A stretch of 64,000 nt of DNA from NCBI RefSeq assembly GCF_040939455.1, contig NC_134116.1, forward strand, positions 74,789,900 through 74,853,899, given 5' to 3'. The translations under genes and the position numbers were made by a program. This document shows positions 58,403-64,000 of this stretch, in pieces. The notes beneath the pieces were generated by a model. The model searched no databases. It was not told the origin of the DNA and worked only from the letters and a program-made list of their open reading frames with translations. How positions within the stretch are numbered: position 1 is the first letter of the stretch; every line of letters starts with the position of its first letter. The stretch comes from Microcebus murinus (lineage: Eukaryota; Chordata; Mammalia; Primates; Cheirogaleidae).

Positions 58403-58805
58403 ATATCAGTCTGCTCTGGCTGCCTTAACAAAACATCACAGCCTGGGTGGCTTAAGCTACAGATGTTTATTGTCTCATAGTTCTAGAGGCTACGGTCTAA
58501 GATTACGGTGTCTGCAGTTTGGTGTTTTCTGAGGGCTCTCTCCTTGACTTTCAGACAGCCACCTTCTCGCTGTGTCCTCACGCAGTCTGTGTGTAAGCAG
58601 CGCTGGTGTCTCTCCCTGCATGTCCTAATCTCTTCTTCTTATAAGGACACCAGGAAGATTGGATTAAGTCCCACTCTAATGACCTCATTTTAACCTAATC
58701 ATCTCTGTAGGGTTCTATCTCCAAATAGAGTCACATTCAGAGGCACTGGGGCTTAGGACTTCCACATATGAACTTTGGGAAAGACACAATTCAGCCCATA
58801 ACACA
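58403..58805 (-). mobile_element. MLT1 MaLR solo LTR, antisense
   Basis: The sequence 'tcagtctgctctggctgcct', 'catcacagcctgggtggctt', 'tcatagttctagaggctacg', 'gccaccttctcgctgtgtcc', 'cttcttataaggacaccagg' and 'acacaattcagcccataaca' are the reverse-complement MLT1 blocks in full order. Confidence 0.93.
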
Positions 58806-59148
58806 CAATATATTCCAGAATGTTCTCATGTGTTTCCTAAATTTGGTTATCAATAGATATAGCATCCATATGTTTAAAAACATAGCAAAAGTATGGGAAA
58901 TTAGTTAAGTACTTTTTCATGTGCACATACATGCAGGGCATTTGTATTCCTTACCTCTGCACCTGGGCCACCAGAGAGCCAGGATGGTAAGGTTTTACCA
59001 CTCAACCCTGCAGGGCCAACTACCAACAGCCCTTCCCTGCAAAGGTGTCCAGCTGTTCATTGTGAAGGACAAAGAATACCTCTTTATTGTGGAAAAAGAA
59101 AGCTTCCGCTAAGGCTTTTTGTGTTACTCCACAAGTCAGTCTAGTGTT
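58806..59148. other. Unassigned sequence
   Basis: No feature is recognised. Confidence 0.35.
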
Positions 59149-59149
59149 G

Positions 59150-59395
59150 TACATAACAACGTCCACTGGGCATTTGCTGTGTGCCACACATGGTGCTAAA
59201 TGCTTTATGTGGCTGTTGTCATTTGTACATCATAAGAACTATGAGCTCTATCTTAGAGATGAGGAAACTGAACTTTGGAGAAATTTGAAGTAATATGTGG
59301 CTTAGAAGTTGCAGAGCCAGGATTTGAACCCATGTTCTCTGATTCCAGAGCCCATATACTTAACCTATGCAATATTCTGCCTTAACACACTAGGG
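59150..59395 (-). repeat. MIR SINE, antisense, nearly complete
   Basis: The sequence 'ctgtgtgccacacatggtgc', 'tcttagagatgaggaaactg', 'gttgcagagccaggatttga' and 'acccatgttctctgattcca' run through almost the whole MIR. Confidence 0.92.
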
Positions 59396-59534
59396 AAAAT
59401 GGGTGGCTCCAGTTTCTTAATCTGCTTAATATAGTAGTAAGTACTATTGATTGAGCACTTTCTATGTGTAGACCTAACCAGGTGCTTTAAATGTGTATAT
59501 ATATATTTATTTATATATATTTATATATATATTA

Positions 59535-61400
59535 TATATATTTAATAGACTTTTTTTTAGCAGTTTTAGGTTTGCAAAAAAACCTGAGTGGGAAGCACAG
59601 AAAGTTCCCATATACTTCTCCCCCTTCCTAGTTTCTTCTATTTTATTCTTAATAATATCTTGCATTATTGTGGTATAATTGATGAGCCAATATTGATACA
59701 TTATTAGCTAAATCCCATAGTTTATATTAAAGTTTATTCTTTGTATTCTTACATTCTATGGGTTTTGACAAATGCATAATGACATGTACCTCCCATTACA
59801 TTATCATACAGAACAGTTATATTGACCTAAAAAATCCACCAGGCTCCACCACTTATTCATCTTTCCCCTCACAAGTCCCCAGCAACTACTGATTTTTTGT
59901 GGGTTTTTTTTTGCCGTCTCTGTAGTTTTGTCTTTTCCATTATATCATATAGTTGAAATCATACAATATGTAGCTTTTTCAGATTGGCTTGTTTCACTTA
60001 GCATGATTTCTCCATGTCTTTTCATAGTTTGGTAGCTCATTTCTTTTTTTGCTGGATAATATCCCATTGTGTTGATGTACCAGTTGTTTATTCACCTACC
60101 TCCTGAAGAACATCTTTGTTGCTTCCAAGTTTGGAAATTATGAATAAAACTTTTATAAACATTGATGTATAAGCTTTTGTGTATACAGAAGTAGTTTTCA
60201 ACTCATTTGGGTAAATGCCAAGGAGCATGATTGTTTGATTATATGGTGAGACTATGTTTAACTCTGTAAAAAAATCATCAAACTGTCTTCCAAAGCAGTT
60301 GTACCATTTTGCATTCCCACCAGCAATAAATGAGAGTTCCTGTTGCTTCACATTCTCACCAGCATTTGGTGCTGTCAGAGTTTTGGGTTTTAGCCATTCA
60401 CTAGGTATGTAGTGGTATCTCGTTTTAATATGCATTTCCCATGGTAAAATGATGTTAAATACTTTTTCATATGTTTATTTGCCATCTGTATATCTTCTTT
60501 GGTGGGTATCTGTTCTGATCTTCTGCCTATATTGTAATTGAGGTGTTTTCTTATTATTGATTTGTAAGAGTTCTTTGTATATTTTGGATGCCAGTCCTGT
60601 ATCAGATATGTGTTTTGCAAAGCTTTTTTCCCAGTCTGTGGCTTGTCTTTTTATTCTCTTGACATTTTCTTTGCAGAACAGTTTTTAATTTTAATGAAGT
60701 CCAACTTATAATTTATTTCTTTCATAGATCATGCTTTTTGTGCTGTATCTAAAAAGGCATCGCTAAACCTAAGATCACCTAGATTTTCTCCTATGTTATC
60801 TTCTAAGAGTTTTATAGTTTTGTGTTTTATATTTATGCCAATGATCCATTCATTTTGAGTTAATTTTTGTGAAAAATGTTATTTTTTGCATGTGGCTGTC
60901 CAGTTGTTCCAATACCATTTGTCAAAGAGACTATTCTTCCTCTATTGAATTGCCTTTGCTCTGTTATCAAAGATCAGCTGCCTATATTTGTATGTGTCTG
61001 TGCTATAGTTTGGATATCTGTCCTCTCCAAATCTCATGTGGAAATTTGAGGTGGGGCCTAATGAGCAATGTTTGGGCCATGGGGGTGGATCCTCATAAAT
61101 AGATTAATGTCCTCATGAGGGGGTGACAGTTCTCACTTTCTTTGTTCCCAAAAGATCTGGTTGTTAAAAAGAACCTATCACCTCCCCCTGCCCTTTTGCT
61201 TCTGCTCAAACCATGTGATCTCTGCACACACTGGCCCCCTTCACCTTCTGTCATGAGTGGAAGAAACCTGAGGCCCTCTCTAGATTTAGATGCCCAATCT
61301 TGAACTTTCCAACCAATTACCCAGCCTCAGGTATTCCTTTATAGTGACACAGAATGAACTAAGTCTATTTCTGAGCTCTATATTCTGTTCATCTTTACAC
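59535..61400 (-). repeat. L1 (L1MA/MB-like) 3' UTR and ORF2 end, antisense, itself interrupted
   Basis: The sequence 'agcagttttaggtttgcaaa', 'ctatgggttttgacaaatgc', 'tttcagattggcttgtttca', 'aacatctttgttgcttccaa', 'cattcccaccagcaataaat' and 'ttctttgtatattttggatg' continue up to 61000. The element resumes at 61363 with 'ctatttctgagctctatatt'. It belongs to an early-primate to eutherian age class. A TA-rich low-complexity tract (59495-59545) borders it. Confidence 0.9.
61001..61362 (+). mobile_element. MaLR (MST/MLT1-like) solo LTR inside L1, sense
   Basis: The LTR begins 'tgctatagtttggatatctg' and includes 'ctccaaatctcatgtggaaa', 'gaggtggggcctaatgagca', 'ccagcctcaggtattccttt' and 'atagtgacacagaatgaact'. 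The flanks gtctg/gtcta (60996-61000, 61363-61367) form a 5-bp target duplication with one mismatch. Confidence 0.9.
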
Positions 61401-61565
61401 ATATTTTTCATTCTTACCATGAAGTTTGTATCTGTGCAGTAGGTAGTAAAATCCTTATTTTGAAGATGAGGAAATTAAGCCCACTCTCTCCAGGCAAGCA
61501 GCTGGCAGGAGGCAGAGTTAGAATTCAAACCCACATTTGTCTGACTCTGACTGTACTTTCTGTGC

Positions 61566-63119
61566 CCCCATGCTGCTTGCTGGTGCTAGGCTGGGACTTG
61601 GTCTGTCAACCTTATGTTGCTCTCTAGAGCTGAACTTCTAGCATCTCCTTTCCCTAATGGTCTTTGGAATCTTGGCTCAGCTGCTCTTTGGTTGTAATCA
61701 AGGCTGCCTGTCACTCGCGGTTCCTCTGGACCTGTAAGATGAATACTGATCTGCCTAAAATGTAGCTTTTCTTAAAGCATTCAGCCTGTTTTATCAGCAT
61801 CCTCTAGTTTTTTGCTGGGATTTTGTGCATGATTATTTTTTTCCCTGGTTCACACTTACCCCTTTTTGCTGAGAAGTCACTTGTTCGTAGACCTTGTCGT
61901 TGAAAGTCTATTATCTTTCTGAAGATGGAACCTGCTAAGTGGAATTGCTAAGCTGAGCTCAGTGTTGAAAATCTCCCGGGTTAAATTTCACATATACTTC
62001 CAGCAGGGTCTGGAGGGCTTGTTCTCCAAATTTACAAACATTGTCTCTATATTGGCTCTCTGTGTTGTCCAAGTAGAGCATCTCTATAATCTACTAAATT
62101 CTATTTTACTGCCAGAAGTCAGTAAAAAGATGAAAATCTCACAAACATATTTCATACACCAACGGATACTTTGCTGATAAGAATATAAGGCTCATAAAGC
62201 TCCAAACAGAGGAGAAATATTTTGCAGAAGATCAGAGCAAGTGAAGTGGTAGAGCTCAGGTTTCAAATCTTGATCTGGTGCTAAAGGAAAAGCAGGTGGT
62301 CTTTGAATCATACCAGGCTTTCCTCTGTGTGATGGCAAACATCCTCAGCGTGGCATCAGTGGCATTGAGGACAACCCCTTATGTGACCCGAGGGCATCAC
62401 TTCACTACTGTACAATTGAAACTGAAATTTACTGTTTTAAAACATATAGGTGGCTTGTTATGATGCCAAGCGCAGTTCAAAGTGCTTTTAAAATATTAAC
62501 CCATCTCTATGTGTTTGTTAAAAGTTTGTCTGAAGCTAGCACCACGAAGTTACCTACTTTATAAATTATTAGTCTGATTCCAAGGGAGTGTAACATCTAG
62601 CCGCTGACAATGAGCCCCTATTACTGACAAGGACATTTGAGGAGGAGAGGAATTCAAAGGCCACGGACACCGTCCACCGTTTTTCTGTTTTCCTACAAAG
62701 GTAGAGGGAGGGTGGCAGTATTCATTTCGGGCCCGCTTACCTGTCCCATGCCACAGATTACTGGATCTTTATAGATTGTGGTTCTTGCTTAGTTTGTGGC
62801 CCACAGGGTGACAACAAGGAGTGAGCTCCTGAGGTGAGCACGGCAGGGTTCTGTACTGAAGTTTCTGCCAACAGAAACTTCTTCTGCAGGATAGGAGCTC
62901 GGAAGTGAGCTGCTCTGACTAGTCCACCTGCAGTTGTGCAGGTGCCACCGCCACGGGCACAGGTAGGTAGGCTTTGGGGCCCTTCCCGGCAACCGGCGAG
63001 AATGAGGTATTGCCAAGGGCAAAGAAGAAGCAATAAAACACTCTAATAACAAAGAAATGAAGAATTATAATAATTCGTTAAAACCCTTTGAAGTGCATCC
63101 CGAATCTTTTATTTTGGAG
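61566..63119. other. Promoter-proximal unassigned sequence
   Basis: No repeat family is confidently recognised in this 1.55-kb stretch upstream of the CpG island. No exon is recognised. Short frames at 62758-63052 have no known domain. Confidence 0.4.
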
Positions 63120-63424
63120 AAGGAAAACTGCTCGCGAGCTCCGGGTCAGCTCGCAGGGGCCCTCGTGTGGGGCGGCACGGCCGGGCCTGCGGCACTGGCT
63201 CGTCCCGGGCGTGGCTGGGGCTGCAGAGGACCACAGGATGCTGTCGCGCCGCGGGCTCCGATTAGCGGAGAAACAGCCAAAAGCAGGCGAGGCGACAGCG
63301 AAAGCGCTCGGAGGCGCCGCCCGCCACCCGGCGGGAAGAACCCGGGTTCCGGCGCGAGGCGCGCGGAGAGGCGGCGTCCCACCCACTCCGGCCGCCGCCC
63401 GGGGCTGGCAGCCGGCGAGCCGCG

Positions 63425-63540
63425 CTCCCATTGGTGCCAGGCGGTGACGCGCAGAGCGGGCCCGGGCTGCCTGGCCAGGGGGCGGCGCCAGGGGTGGGGC
63501 GCGGCCGCGCGGCTGATGAAATCCCGCGCGCTTCGGCGCC
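63425..63540 (+). promoter_or_regulatory. Proximal promoter: inverted CCAAT, CRE-like site, GC boxes
   Basis: An ATTGG (inverted CCAAT, NF-Y type) lies at 63430-63434, a TGACGC half CRE-like motif at 63446-63451, and GC-box-type 'ggggcggcg' and 'ggggtggggcgcgg' at about 63479-63505. No good TATA box is seen; 'tgatgaaatc' near 63513 is the only AT-rich patch. Initiation just downstream, at about 63520-63560, is inferred. Confidence 0.6.
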
Positions 63541-63712
63541 CATTCACTCCGCGCGGGCAGGTGCGAGCGGCCAGTCAACCGCCCGGCAGGCGCGCACGCG
63601 GCCAGCTGGCTCCGCTAACCGCATCCTCCGCGCCGCGCCCCTGCCCTCCGTCCCGGCCGCGCGTCCGTCAGTCCATCCGTGGTCCTGCCCGCATCCCGCC
63701 ACCGCCGGCTCG
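63541..63712 (+). other. Probable non-coding first exon (start approximate)
   Basis: The exon end is set by a strong donor: CTCG followed by GTGAGT at 63713-63718. No ATG with a supported coding frame precedes the donor within the likely transcript; the first frames read through the donor. This fits a 5' UTR exon of a plus-strand gene continuing to the right. The gene cannot be identified from a UTR alone. The 5' boundary is inferred from the promoter motifs. Confidence 0.5.
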
Positions 63713-63718
63713 GTGAGT
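63713..63718 (+). other. Splice donor (GTGAGT) of putative exon 1
   Basis: GTGAGT is a close match to the consensus donor (GTRAGT). It lies ~280 bp downstream of the inverted CCAAT box, a typical arrangement for a first exon of a CpG-island gene. Confidence 0.55.
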
Positions 63719-64000
63719 ACCCGGTCCCCGCAGCCGCCGGCGCAGCTCCTCGGGCCCGGGTCATCGTGGAGGGAGCCCCGGCGCCGCGTGGGGCCGCGGG
63801 AGGGCGGCGCGGGGGTGGCGAGGGTCCCGCGCCGGGGGCGCTGGCATCCTCCCGGGCGGGCGAGGGCTGGGCGACCCCGGGGATGTGCGCGCGGGGCCGG
63901 TGCCCATGCGGCTGTCGCCTCATGGAGTCCCGTTTTGGTTCCCGAAGCAGTGGCGTGGTGCATGATGCAACACCGAGTGTGTAAGCGTGGGCGCCCGGGC

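Larger units (their letters stand above)
59425..61565 (-). repeat. MIR SINE, antisense, split by a 1.9-kb insertion nest
   Basis: The left part (about 59425-59500) is 'tattgattgagcactttcta', 'tgtgtagacctaaccaggtg'. The right part (about 61390-61565) resumes with 'taaaatccttattttgaaga', 'tgaggaaattaagcccactc' and 'gttagaattcaaacccacat'. The two halves are adjacent in the MIR consensus and are separated by an L1 and the LTR inside it. Confidence 0.8.
63120..64000. promoter_or_regulatory. CpG island (runs off the window's right edge)
   Basis: GC content and CpG frequency rise abruptly at about 63130 and remain very high to the end, in contrast with the AT-rich DNA to the left. CpGs are abundant and undepleted, as in an unmethylated germline promoter island. 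It contains the core promoter, first exon and start of intron 1 described separately. Both-strand open frames across it are a by-product of GC richness. Confidence 0.93.

Noticed and set aside
63057..63716. 219-codon plus frame and overlapping minus frames in the CpG island
   Set aside because: Frames in every register are expected at this GC content. The frame starts upstream of the promoter motifs and the translation is R/G/P/A-rich without a domain.

Overview
The window is mammalian nuclear DNA, almost certainly from a strepsirrhine primate and most consistent with a Malagasy lemur. The evidence is the mobile elements. A young Alu at 4400-4733 carries the strepsirrhine-type middle region, and four short 3'-end L1 insertions with target-site duplications (20727-21011, 23092-23698, 46050-46331, 54781-54928) have the lemur/loris-type L1 tail rather than the human one. 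Older shared layers (MIR, L2, MER5, MER20, MLT1/MST LTRs, L1M, HAL1, Tigger) are those of any primate. Species assignment is inference.

No intact protein-coding exon can be supported. From 1 to about 63.1 kb the window is intergenic or deep intronic sequence. The only gene-derived item there is a processed pseudogene of glyceraldehyde-3-phosphate dehydrogenase on the minus strand (33748-35035). The last 0.9 kb (63120-64000) is a CpG island with an inverted CCAAT box, GC boxes and a good splice donor at 63713. It looks like the promoter and non-coding first exon of a plus-strand gene whose body lies to the right of the window; I do not recognise the gene.

Layout: 1-13.9 kb, GC-moderate sequence with old MIR/L2/L1/MER5 fragments and one young Alu. 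13.9-15.8 kb, an old MaLR LTR split by an inverted copy of a 475-bp segment located 730 bp downstream, giving a long, nearly perfect inverted repeat. 17.5-24.9 kb, L1 relics, a class II-like solo LTR (18829-19250), two lemur-type L1 tails and an MST solo LTR. 25-31 kb, L2, a hAT MITE (26981-27163), L1 and MLT1. 32.7-33.1 kb, a TA-flanked Tc1/mariner-superfamily non-autonomous transposon. 33.7-35.0 kb, the GAPDH pseudogene. 35-39 kb, mostly unique sequence with homeodomain-type TAATTA motifs. 39.3-51.5 kb, a dense L1/HAL1 field with two Tigger-type insertions. 51.5-59 kb, mixed unique sequence, a minisatellite, Alu, MER20, MIRs and MLT1. 59.4-61.6 kb, a three-level nest (LTR inside L1 inside MIR). 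61.6-63.1 kb, promoter-proximal unique sequence. 63.1-64 kb, CpG-island promoter.

No gene network can be described. The most informative item is the templated inverted duplication at 14148-15829, whose direction and mechanism can be read from the sequence. No tRNA, snRNA, CRISPR or operon-like features were seen.
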